DNA of 9,417 nucleotides from Bacteroidetes bacterium HGW-Bacteroidetes-12 (GTDB lineage Bacteria > Bacteroidota > Bacteroidia > Flavobacteriales_E > Vicingaceae). Position 1 is the stretch's first letter. Every line of letters starts with the position of its first letter. A model generated the notes under the pieces. It was not told the DNA's origin and made no database searches. It saw only the letters and a program-made list of their open reading frames with translations. The position numbers and the translations under genes are program-made. The stretch is taken from contig PHDR01000077.1 in assembly GCA_002841035.1 (NCBI GenBank), positions 1 through 9,417 on the forward strand, read 5' to 3'. Positions 1 through 6,579 of the stretch are shown here, in pieces.

Positions 1-1
1 T

Positions 2-202
2 TTTGTAATTACCAACCTTGAGTTTTTTCCAAAAAACAATTTAGTAATTTTTAATCGTTGGGGTAAAAAAATATTTGAAAAAACTGGATATCAAAATGAC
101 TGGAATGGTGGAGATCATAATGATGGCACTTATTTCTTTATTCTCGAATTAAATGACAATGCAAATACGGTTCATAAAGGAACGCTTTCAATATTAAAAT
201 AA
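2..202 (+). CDS. C-terminal end of a T9SS-secreted protein (gliding motility-associated C-terminal domain), 5' truncated
   Basis: An open frame enters from the left edge and ends at TAA 200-202, giving 66 visible residues. The visible part matches the type-B T9SS C-terminal sorting domain (gliding motility-associated C-terminal domain, CHU_C type). It has an N-L-E-F-F-P-x-N segment, then I-F-N-R-W-G, then F-E-K-x-G-Y-x-N-D-W-N-G, then D-G-T-Y-F-F-I-L-E-L, and finally K-G-T-L-S-I-L-K at the terminus. In this family the tail directs export through the type IX secretion system and attachment or release at the cell surface. The passenger domain, which would define the function, lies outside the window, so only the secretion route can be called. 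The gene is closed by the terminator at 225-261. Confidence 0.9.
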   Translation, partial: FVITNLEFFPKNNLVIFNRWGKKIFEKTGYQNDWNGGDHNDGTYFFILELNDNANTVHKGTLSILK

Positions 203-224
203 TAAGGGTTTAGTGATTGAGTAT

Positions 225-261
225 AAAAAAATCCGTTGAAAAATTTTCAACGGATTTTTTT
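225..261. terminator. Rho-independent terminator, probably bidirectional
   Basis: The arm ATCCGTTGAAAA (231-242) is perfectly complementary to TTTTCAACGGAT (244-255). Six A (225-230) lie on the left and six T (256-261) on the right, so either strand yields a hairpin followed by a U tract. It sits 22 bp after the stop of the T9SS protein gene and downstream of the convergent nadE, so it can end both transcripts. The perfect fold leaves only one unpaired base, so the innermost A-T pairs must open to form the real loop. Confidence 0.9.
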
Positions 262-383
262 ATTTTATTACTAGTAAGTCTTATTTGATTGAAATATAAA
301 ATTCTTTAACGACCTACTTATTTACTTGATAATAACTGCATCTATTGAACATCAACACAAAAATAATAAATTAACTCTCTGAA

Positions 384-458
384 CCAACAAGTTTCCTCCT
401 GAATGACAACAAGGGGGTAATTTTCTTCATAGCTGTCATTCAGGAGGAAACTTGTTGG
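384..458. repeat. Perfect 25-bp inverted repeat with 25-nt loop (REP/MITE-like hairpin)
   Basis: The left arm 384-408 starts CCAACAAG and ends GAATGACA. The right arm 434-458 starts TGTCATTC and ends CTTGTTGG. The two are exact reverse complements over 25 bases, separated by a 25-base loop (409-433) containing GGGGG. The bases just outside and just inside the arms do not pair, so the element has sharp edges. There is no T run after either arm, so it is not a standard terminator, and a true terminator lies nearby at 225-261. The form (long palindrome in a tail-to-tail gap) is typical of dispersed REP-like or miniature mobile elements, but copy number cannot be judged from one window. Confidence 0.8.
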
Positions 459-583
459 ATAGTGGCAAAATGTCCCAAGCTATAAATAAGCAACCTTAAA
501 AGAAAAATAATTAATGTTACCAAAGCTAATTCATCAATAAAAAAACTACATTCTTATGCTTTATACTTGCTGAGTAGTAACTT

Positions 584-1372
584 TTATTTTAAATTAGAAG
601 GTATTTCACAAACAGGAATGGGTAACATTTTGTGTTGATTAATAGTGTTTAATCGTCTGTAAATTGTCAACACTTCTTTTTGTCTTTGGGTGTTATTTTC
701 TTCTCCAATTTTATTATCAACAACATTCATAGCCCATTCTAATTCAGGATATGATGCTCCAATTTGGTCCTCATCAGTACGATCATCGCCCCAAAGCCCA
801 TCGGTTGGAGGTGCTAGTAAGATAGCTTCTTTAATACCTAAAAATTGAGCAAGTTCATATACTTCCGATTTTAAAAGATTAGCGATAGGACTTAAATCAA
901 CGCCTCCATCACCATATTTTGTAAAAAATCCCACACCAAAATCTTCAATTTTGTTGCCAGTTCCCAACACCAAACAATTATGCAAAGCAGCAAAGTAATA
1001 AAGCGTTGTCATTCTTAACCTCGACCTCGTATTTACCAAAGACATATTTCTATCCTGCTCATTTTTAACTTTAGGAACAGCGTGTAAAAAAGCATCAAAA
1101 ACAGGAGTTAATTCTACTTCTTGAGAAGAAACATTTGGGAAATTCTTTTTTAAAAAATTAATATGTTCTTTGGCTCTAGTTACTTGATTTTTATTTTGAT
1201 AAATAGGCATTTCAACACAAATCAATGGAAGCCCTGTTTTAGCACCAAGTGTTGAGGTTAAAGCAGAATCTATTCCGCCAGAAATACCAATTACAAATCC
1301 TTTTGTATTAGCATTTTTATTGTAATCGGAAAGCCAATTAACGATGTGATTTACTGCCGCTTCTGAATTCAT
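584..1372 (-). CDS. nadE: NH3-dependent NAD+ synthetase
   Basis: NadE carries out the last step of NAD synthesis, adenylating deamido-NAD with ATP and then amidating it, in the cytoplasm. The 262-residue protein has the N-type ATP pyrophosphatase loop S-G-G-I-D-S (31-36), a conserved N-T-R-S-R-L-R-M segment (114-121), G-T-G-N-K-x-E-D (137-144), K-Y-G-D-G-G-V-D-L-S-P-I (152-163), P-P-T-D-G-L-W (188-194) and D-E-D-Q (200-203). The length fits the short form with no N-terminal glutaminase domain, so ammonia, or glutamine through another protein, is the likely nitrogen donor. The ATG is 2 bp after the stop of the upstream outer-membrane protein gene, so the two are almost certainly co-transcribed. 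No Shine-Dalgarno motif is visible before the start. I see no truncation or missing motif. Confidence 0.96.
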   Translation of the reverse strand: MNSEAAVNHIVNWLSDYNKNANTKGFVIGISGGIDSALTSTLGAKTGLPLICVEMPIYQNKNQVTRAKEHINFLKKNFPNVSSQEVELTPVFDAFLHAVPKVKNEQDRNMSLVNTRSRLRMTTLYYFAALHNCLVLGTGNKIEDFGVGFFTKYGDGGVDLSPIANLLKSEVYELAQFLGIKEAILLAPPTDGLWGDDRTDEDQIGASYPELEWAMNVVDNKIGEENNTQRQKEVLTIYRRLNTINQHKMLPIPVCEIPSNLK

Positions 1373-1374
1373 TT

Positions 1375-2124
1375 TTAAAAATAGATGCCTAAGTCTAAAG
1401 AAAAATAATTGAGTGTTGCATTTGCCTTTTTATTTTTAAATGAGGGAGTTCCATCTAAATTTAACACAGCATCCCCGTTTTCATTTAACTCATGCACTTT
1501 ATTGTCTAATGTATTAATAAAGCCATTGTTGAAAGTTAAACCAAACATAATTGCTGTATTTCCTGAAATACTATATTCGGCACCTATTCCTACAATTAAC
1601 CACATATTAAAAAAAGTTATATCACTTTTAATACTTTCATCGTTTCGAGAAACATTTTGTTTTTTGTAATCAAAATCACCTTTAGCACTGTAATTAATTC
1701 CTGTTCTGAAACCAAAATTTCCGTAATAAGTTAAATATCCAATTTCATTTGTTCTTAGTTTCAATGATAGAGGTATTTCTATGTATTTAAGGTTGTAAGA
1801 TTGGTCAATTCTAGTTGGTTCAAAAGTAGTAGTACCTGATGCATTATAAACTCCTGAATAACTTAAATTGCCGCCCAAGGAGGTTAAGCTGAATCCTGTA
1901 GAGAATAAATAATTTTTAGCAAGAAAAAATTCAGCAGATAATCCATAGGCAAACCCAATGCGAGAGCCATTTTTTTCATATCCATTAGAACTTGCATTCA
2001 TCCAAGCAACATTTGGCGAAAAATGTAATCCAAATCGAAAAGACCTGTCATTATCTTCTTGTGCAGAAAGGTTAAGAAATATAACACTAAATAGTATTAA
2101 AGTAATTAATTTTGGCGTTTTCAT
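1375..2124 (-). CDS. Outer-membrane beta-barrel protein (porin family, PorT-like fold)
   Basis: The protein has 249 residues from the chosen ATG at 2124. The frame is open upstream to an ATG at 2166, but the chosen start puts a clean signal peptide at the N-terminus: M-K-T-P-K, a hydrophobic core, then cleavage around L-S-A-Q before E-D-N-D. The mature part alternates polar and aromatic/hydrophobic residues in many short strands (F-R-F-G-L-H-F, F-A-Y-G-L-S-A-E-F, L-F-S-T-G-F-S-L, Y-I-E-I-P-L-S-L-K, Y-G-N-F-G-F-R-T-G) and ends in an aromatic strand (L-G-I-Y-F). This pattern is typical of the Bacteroidota OMP_b-brl_2 beta-barrel family. The segment Y-x-E-I-P-L-x-L-K is a family hallmark. Substrate and role are unknown. 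nadE follows after 2 bp, which implies co-transcription but no obvious shared function. It is divergent from gldB. Confidence 0.85.
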   Translation of the reverse strand: MKTPKLITLILFSVIFLNLSAQEDNDRSFRFGLHFSPNVAWMNASSNGYEKNGSRIGFAYGLSAEFFLAKNYLFSTGFSLTSLGGNLSYSGVYNASGTTTFEPTRIDQSYNLKYIEIPLSLKLRTNEIGYLTYYGNFGFRTGINYSAKGDFDYKKQNVSRNDESIKSDITFFNMWLIVGIGAEYSISGNTAIMFGLTFNNGFINTLDNKVHELNENGDAVLNLDGTPSFKNKKANATLNYFSLDLGIYF

Positions 2125-2153
2125 AGTTGGTTGGTTTAATTTAAAAAACTTAG

Positions 2154-2161
2154 CAAATTTA
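2154..2161 (-). promoter_or_regulatory. Candidate Bacteroidota -7 box for the OMP-nadE operon
   Basis: Read on the minus strand, 2161 to 2154 is TAAATTTG. This matches the Bacteroidota sigma-factor -7 consensus TAnnTTTG at all fixed positions, and it lies 29 bp before the ATG at 2124 in the 51-bp divergent spacer. No TTG/TTTG -33 element is seen at the usual 17-23 bp spacing, so the call is weak. Confidence 0.35.
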
Positions 2162-2175
2162 TACAAATAATTTAG

Positions 2176-3186
2176 ATGCAGATTAAGATTTATTTAACAT
2201 CAATAATAATCCTATTTTTAGGCTTAAACTCTTGCACCAACAATCCCTTGGATGTTGATGTTTCTGATGTTGATTTAACTTTAGAAGTAAAATCATTTGA
2301 AAAAGCTCTTTTTTCGAGTAAATCAAGCCTATCTAATGACGAGATTGAAAAACTTGCAGTAAATTATCAACCTTTTTTTGATGACTTTACAAATGAAATT
2401 ATAAATATAGGAGATGCACGAAGCGGAGGTTTTAATTTCTTGTTTAATGCTTTTAGAACCGACCCCGAAATTAGAGATGTTTATGCTGATGTGCAAAAAC
2501 AATTTTCCGATTTTTCCCCCTATCAAAAAGAGTTAACAGATGCTTTTAAACATTATAAGCATTATTTTCCTAAAGAAGAAATTCCAACCATTATCACTTA
2601 TATTTCAGGGTTTAATTATGCAATTGCAACAGGTAAAAATTATTTAGGTATTGGATTAGATATGTTTTTAGGAAAAGATTATAAACCTTATATTCAATTG
2701 CAATTACCTGAATATAAGCGAGAAATAATGACTAAGGATTATTTGGTTTCTAGTGTTTTATTGGGATGGATTTCAACAGAATATGAGATGGAAGATGCCC
2801 AGCCAAATTTACTGTCGGAAATGATACATCAAGGGAAAATAATTTATTTATTGGATGCACTTATTCCTAAAGAAAAAGCATCCAAAAAAGTGAGTTATAC
2901 TGAAGAACAATACAATTGGTGCGAACAAAATAAAAAGCAAATTTGGTTTTATTTGATGGACAATAAATTACTTTTCACAAAAGAAACATCACAAATAATT
3001 AAATTTATGGGAGAAGCTCCGTTCACTCAAGGTTTTCCAGAAGGTTCGCCAGGAAGAATTGGACATTGGATGGGTTGGGAAATTGTAAAGGCTTATATGG
3101 AAACTAACCCAGAAGTATCACTTACTCAATTAATGCAAGAAACTGACGCACAACTTATTCTTAATAAATCGAACTATAAACCGTAA
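2176..3186 (+). CDS. gldB: Gliding motility lipoprotein GldB
   Basis: GldB is a lipoprotein required for gliding motility in Flavobacterium-type bacteria. Its biochemical role is not settled. This 336-residue protein starts with a lipoprotein signal (M-Q-I-K-I-Y, hydrophobic stretch, L-N-S-C) with the lipidated cysteine at residue 20. Features I recognise from the family are an early V-x-x-F-E-K-A-L-F segment, F-K-H-Y-K-H-Y-F-P-K in the first half, L-G-x-D-M-F-L-G-K-D-Y in the middle, L-L-S-E-M-I-x-x-G-K-x-x-Y-L-L-D-A-L-I-P, and the C-terminal S-P-G-R-I-G-x-W-M-G-W-x-I-V-x-x-Y-M-E beginning at residue 291. The length is normal for the family. gldC follows after 101 bp, the known gldB-gldC order, which strengthens the call. 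The start at 2176 gives the complete signal peptide. Confidence 0.93.
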   Translation: MQIKIYLTSIIILFLGLNSCTNNPLDVDVSDVDLTLEVKSFEKALFSSKSSLSNDEIEKLAVNYQPFFDDFTNEIINIGDARSGGFNFLFNAFRTDPEIRDVYADVQKQFSDFSPYQKELTDAFKHYKHYFPKEEIPTIITYISGFNYAIATGKNYLGIGLDMFLGKDYKPYIQLQLPEYKREIMTKDYLVSSVLLGWISTEYEMEDAQPNLLSEMIHQGKIIYLLDALIPKEKASKKVSYTEEQYNWCEQNKKQIWFYLMDNKLLFTKETSQIIKFMGEAPFTQGFPEGSPGRIGHWMGWEIVKAYMETNPEVSLTQLMQETDAQLILNKSNYKP

Positions 3187-3287
3187 TTTAATGTAGCAAA
3201 GTGGAAATGTAACAATATATTAATGTGAAAATGTGAAGATAACTCACCACTCAAAACCCATCACCCACCACTCAAAAAAATAAAAAT
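3187..3287 (+). repeat. Spacer made of short repeated words upstream of gldC
   Basis: The octamer AATGTGAA occurs twice in perfect tandem (3222-3229 and 3230-3237), with a related GGAAATGTAA at 3203-3212. The 12-mer CACCACTCAAAA occurs at 3245-3256 and again at 3266-3277. No promoter-like motif, terminator or small gene is visible in the spacer. Confidence 0.7.
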
Positions 3288-3614
3288 ATGAAAAAATCAG
3301 AAATAAACATAAAAGTAACTTTAGATGATAATCACATTCCTGAAAAAATTGAATGGGACTCAACCGATACGGGTGAGAAAAATTCAGAATGTAAAGCATT
3401 AATGCTTAGTCTTTGGGATGCTAAAGAAAACAATACACTTCGTATTGATTTATGGACAAAGCAATTGATGATTGACGAAATGAAACACTTCTTTTTTCAA
3501 TCGTTAATCACAATGGGCGATACGTATGAACGAGCAACAAGTGATGCTGAAACAGCTGAGGAAATAAGGGCTTTTAGTAAGAAATTAGGTGAAAAAATAT
3601 TAAACAAAAAATGA
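3288..3614 (+). CDS. gldC: Gliding motility protein GldC
   Basis: This is a small protein of 108 residues with no signal peptide or membrane segment, so presumably cytoplasmic. The N-terminus (K-S-E-I-N-I-K-V-T-L-D), followed by P-E-K-I-E-W, then C-K-A-L-M-L-S-L-W-D, then R-I-D-L-W-T-K and M-x-D-T-x-x-R-A-T, matches the GldC family. GldC is known from Flavobacterium as an accessory gliding protein encoded next to gldB. Its molecular function is unknown, and loss is reported to impair rather than abolish movement. It is preceded by gldB and overlaps hemN by 4 bp (ATGA, 3611-3614), so translation of hemN is probably coupled to gldC. Length and start agree with the family. Confidence 0.93.
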   Translation: MKKSEINIKVTLDDNHIPEKIEWDSTDTGEKNSECKALMLSLWDAKENNTLRIDLWTKQLMIDEMKHFFFQSLITMGDTYERATSDAETAEEIRAFSKKLGEKILNKK

Positions 3615-4978
3615 CAGACAATAAATTAATACAAAAGTATAACATTGCTGGACCAAGATATACTAGCTACCCAACCGTTCCATTTTGGGACGAAACAGGA
3701 ATAGATTACAATGATTGGGTAAAAACATTACAACAATCGTTTGCAGAAAGCAACAAAAAAGAAGGAATCAGCCTTTATATACACTTGCCTTTTTGCGAAA
3801 ATTTATGCACTTTTTGTGGATGTCACAAGCGTATTACTAAGCAACATAATGTTGAAGAACCATATATAGAAACTGTTTTAAAAGAATGGAAATTGTATTG
3901 TGATTTGTTGCCAGAAAAACCGCTTATTAAAGAAATTCATTTAGGAGGAGGAACACCCACTTTTTTCAGTCCAGAAAATTTAGAACAACTTATAAACGGA
4001 ATTTTTGAAACTGCTGAAAAGTGTCAGGAATATGAATTTAGTTTTGAAGGACATCCTAACAATACAACAGAAAACCATTTAATAAAATTGAATGAATTAG
4101 GTTTTACAAGGAGCAGCTTTGGAGTGCAAGATTATGACCCAAAAGTGCAAAAAACAATTAATAGAATTCAACCTTTTGAAAAAGTAGAACAAGCTACATT
4201 AAACTCAAGAAAATACGGTTACAATTCTGTAAGTCATGATTTAGTTTTTGGTCTTCCTCATCAAACAAAAGAAAGTATAATAAATACAATAACTAAAACA
4301 AAAGAGCTAAAGCCAGATAGAATTGCTTTTTATAGTTATGCTCATGTACCATGGGTAAAAGGTGTTGGTCAGAGAGGTTATGATGAAAATGATTTACCTT
4401 CAGCAGAACAAAAACGAGTGCTTTATGAAACAGGCAAACAGTTGCTTGCTGAATTAGGCTATGTAGAAATTGGAATGGATCACTTTGCACTTCCTACCGA
4501 TTCTATGTTTGAAGCAATGAAAAACAAAACATTGCATCGTAATTTTATGGGATATACTGCAAGTAAAACGCAACTTATGATAGGATTAGGCATGAGTGCT
4601 ATTAGTGATTCATGGTATAGTTTTGCCCAAAATGTAAAAACAGTAGAAGAATATACCGAAATAGTTAATAATGGTGTTTTACCAATTTTCAGAGGTCATT
4701 TACTTACAAAAGAAGATTTGGTTATTAGAAAACATATTTTGAATATTATGTGTCATTTTGAAACTTCATGGGAAGATGATGGAATGAAATTTCCTGAATT
4801 AAACGATTGTTTAGCTCAATTAGGAGAAATGGAACAAGATGGTTTGGTGGAAATATCTTCAAAAGGATTAACGCTGCCAGAAAAAGCTCGACCATTTGTG
4901 CGGAATGTTTGTATGGCTTTTGATTTACGATTACTCCGAAATCAACCCACAACACGAATTTTTTCGATGACAATTTAA
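3611..4978 (+). CDS. hemN: Oxygen-independent coproporphyrinogen III oxidase (radical SAM)
   Basis: HemN oxidatively decarboxylates coproporphyrinogen III to protoporphyrinogen IX in heme synthesis without oxygen, using S-adenosylmethionine and a 4Fe-4S cluster in the cytoplasm. The 455-residue protein has the N-terminal G-P-R-Y-T-S-Y-P-T motif (14-22) typical of true HemN and the cluster motif C62-x3-C66-x2-C69-x-C71, at the same positions as in the E. coli enzyme, with Tyr56 just before it. G-G-G-T-P (112-116) for SAM binding and G-V-Q-D (171-174) are also present. The C-terminal HemN domain is complete, ending in R-N-V-C-M-A-F-D-L-R-L and F-S-M-T-I. These features separate it from HemW-like paralogues, which lack the N-terminal motif and have a different cysteine pattern. 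The ATG overlaps the gldC stop, so it belongs to the gldBC transcript. Confidence 0.96.
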   Translation: MTDNKLIQKYNIAGPRYTSYPTVPFWDETGIDYNDWVKTLQQSFAESNKKEGISLYIHLPFCENLCTFCGCHKRITKQHNVEEPYIETVLKEWKLYCDLLPEKPLIKEIHLGGGTPTFFSPENLEQLINGIFETAEKCQEYEFSFEGHPNNTTENHLIKLNELGFTRSSFGVQDYDPKVQKTINRIQPFEKVEQATLNSRKYGYNSVSHDLVFGLPHQTKESIINTITKTKELKPDRIAFYSYAHVPWVKGVGQRGYDENDLPSAEQKRVLYETGKQLLAELGYVEIGMDHFALPTDSMFEAMKNKTLHRNFMGYTASKTQLMIGLGMSAISDSWYSFAQNVKTVEEYTEIVNNGVLPIFRGHLLTKEDLVIRKHILNIMCHFETSWEDDGMKFPELNDCLAQLGEMEQDGLVEISSKGLTLPEKARPFVRNVCMAFDLRLLRNQPTTRIFSMTI

Positions 4979-4984
4979 CGATAT

Positions 4985-5049
4985 AAATGTTGAATTTTAA
5001 ATGTTGAGTGTTGAATAAAAAAACATTCATAACTCAACACTCATAACTC
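4985..5049 (+). repeat. Repeated words and imperfect hairpin in the hemN-hutH spacer
   Basis: AAATGTTGA occurs twice on the left (4985-5007 area). TCATAACTC occurs at 5027-5035 and again at 5041-5049. TGAGTGTTGA (5005-5014) is the exact reverse complement of TCAACACTCA (5034-5043), giving a 10-bp stem with a 19-nt loop. There is no T run after the stem, so a terminator is not supported. The style resembles the spacers before gldC and mqnB. Confidence 0.6.
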
Positions 5050-5062
5050 TTTATAAAAAAAT

Positions 5063-6574
5063 ATGAACAAACATTATATCAACAAAAACTGGCTGACTTT
5101 AAGCGAAATTGACAACCTCATTTCGACTCAACAAAAATTAGAATTATCGGCAGAAGCAACAGAAGCTATTGTTGCGTGTAGAACTTATTTAGATAAAAAA
5201 CTTGAAAACAATAAAAAGCCTATTTATGGTATTAACACAGGTTTTGGTTCGTTGTGCGACACTCAAATTTCTGACAATCAATTGGAACAATTACAGAAAA
5301 ATTTAGTGATGTCGCACGCTTGTGGATTAGGAGAAGAAGTTCCTCAAGAAGTTGTTCAGCTCATGTTGTTGCTTAAAATCCAGGGGTTAAGTTATGGCAA
5401 TTCAGGTGTTCAGTTAGCAACCGTTCAGCGATTAATAAATTTTTATAATAACGGAGTTTATCCGGTGGTTTATCAGCAAGGTTCGTTAGGAGCTTCGGGC
5501 GATTTAGCTCCCTTGGCTCATTTATCATTACCATTATTAGACTTAGGCGAAGTAGTTGTTGAAGGTAAAAAATATTCGTCAGCCGAAATCAACAAAAAGT
5601 TTAATTGGGAACCGATACAATTAAAATCTAAAGAAGGATTGGCGTTGCTCAACGGAACGCAGTTTATGAGTGCTTACGGAGTTTATTCGTTGCTGAAAGC
5701 TAAAAAAATGTCCACTTTTATGGACGTAGTTGCAGCTATTTCATTAGAAGCGTATGATGGCAGAATTGAACCTTTTAATGAATTAATTCATAAGGTAAGA
5801 CCGCATAATGGACAATTTATTACTTCAAGAAATATATTAAAAATTATTGAAGGAAGTGAAATTGCCGTTCAAGATAAAAAACATGTTCAAGACCCTTATT
5901 CTTTTAGGTGTATTCCGCAAGTTCATGGAGCTTCAAAAGATGTAATTACGCATGTACAAAAAGTGTTTGAAACAGAAATTAATGCTGTAACCGATAATCC
6001 AACTATTTTTCCTGAGGCTGATGAAATTATATCGGCAGGGAATTTCCATGGACAACCTTTGGCAATGGCGTTGGATTATTTAGGAATTGCTATAGCAGAA
6101 TTAGGCAGCATTTCGGAAAGAAGAATTTACAAACTTATTGGAGGAACAAGAAATTTACCTCCATTTTTAGTCGCAAACCCAGGATTAAACAGTGGCTTTA
6201 TGATTCCTCAATATGCAGCAGCTTCTGTAGTAAGTCAAAATAAACAATTAGCTACACCTTGCTCAGTAGATACGATAGATTCTTCCAACGGACAAGAAGA
6301 CCATGTAAGTATGGGAGCTAATGCAGCTACTAAAGTTGCCCGAATGATGGATAATTTAGAAAAAATTGTAGGAATAGAATTGTTAAATGCAGCACAAGCA
6401 TTGGCGTTTAGAAAACCATTAAAATCATCTAATTATATAGAGCATTTAATAGCAGAATATAGAAAAGAAGTTCCATTTGTAGAGCAAGACATAGAAATGC
6501 AACCTGTTATTCAAAAAAGCATCACTTTTGTAAAAGCAAAATGTACCGAAATGACCATGAAAGATTTTGTTTAA
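5063..6574 (+). CDS. hutH: Histidine ammonia-lyase
   Basis: HutH deaminates L-histidine to urocanate, the first step of histidine degradation, in the cytoplasm. The 503-residue protein has the Ala-Ser-Gly triad (144-146, in G-S-L-G-A-S-G-D-L-A-P-L), which cyclises to the MIO electrophile, the catalytic-loop tyrosine (Y55, in P-I-Y-G-I-N-T-G-F-G) and the N-P-T-I-F segment. Two residues point to histidine rather than phenylalanine or tyrosine as substrate: the histidine in V-M-S-H-A (H85), and the glutamate in G-Q-E-D-H-V-S-M-G (E412), where PAL/TAL enzymes differ. The length is normal for the family. No hutU, hutI or hutG lies nearby, so the rest of the pathway must be elsewhere. A lipoprotein gene follows after 5 bp. 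An 84-bp repeat-rich spacer separates it from hemN. Confidence 0.95.
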   Translation: MNKHYINKNWLTLSEIDNLISTQQKLELSAEATEAIVACRTYLDKKLENNKKPIYGINTGFGSLCDTQISDNQLEQLQKNLVMSHACGLGEEVPQEVVQLMLLLKIQGLSYGNSGVQLATVQRLINFYNNGVYPVVYQQGSLGASGDLAPLAHLSLPLLDLGEVVVEGKKYSSAEINKKFNWEPIQLKSKEGLALLNGTQFMSAYGVYSLLKAKKMSTFMDVVAAISLEAYDGRIEPFNELIHKVRPHNGQFITSRNILKIIEGSEIAVQDKKHVQDPYSFRCIPQVHGASKDVITHVQKVFETEINAVTDNPTIFPEADEIISAGNFHGQPLAMALDYLGIAIAELGSISERRIYKLIGGTRNLPPFLVANPGLNSGFMIPQYAAASVVSQNKQLATPCSVDTIDSSNGQEDHVSMGANAATKVARMMDNLEKIVGIELLNAAQALAFRKPLKSSNYIEHLIAEYRKEVPFVEQDIEMQPVIQKSITFVKAKCTEMTMKDFV

Positions 6575-6579
6575 AAACA

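Larger units (their letters stand above)
203..583. other. Gene-free tail-to-tail intergenic region
   Basis: This 381-bp stretch lies between two convergent genes. It contains the terminator at 225-261 and the long inverted repeat at 384-458. No open frame with a plausible start, tRNA or rRNA was seen. The remainder (262-383 and 459-583) is AT-rich without structure I can interpret. Confidence 0.7.

Noticed and set aside
1409..1669. Plus-strand open frame of 86 codons inside the barrel gene
   Set aside because: It is opposite a gene with a clear signal peptide and beta-barrel pattern, and has no recognisable domain or start signal of its own.
2125..2166. Longer start for the outer-membrane barrel at 2166
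   Set aside because: It would bury the signal peptide behind a 14-residue extension and cover the candidate promoter box. The ATG at 2124 gives a standard signal peptide.
3187..3287. CRISPR-like array in the gldB-gldC spacer
   Set aside because: The repeated units are only 8-12 bases with no regular spacers of 25-40 bases, and no cas genes are in the window.
4746..5030. Antisense open frame of 94 codons over the end of hemN
   Set aside because: It lies mostly opposite conserved hemN coding sequence, resembles no family I recognise, and is best explained as a shadow of the low-GC codon pattern.
5005..5043. Terminator for hemN
   Set aside because: The stem is real, but no T run follows either arm, so it does not meet the intrinsic terminator pattern.
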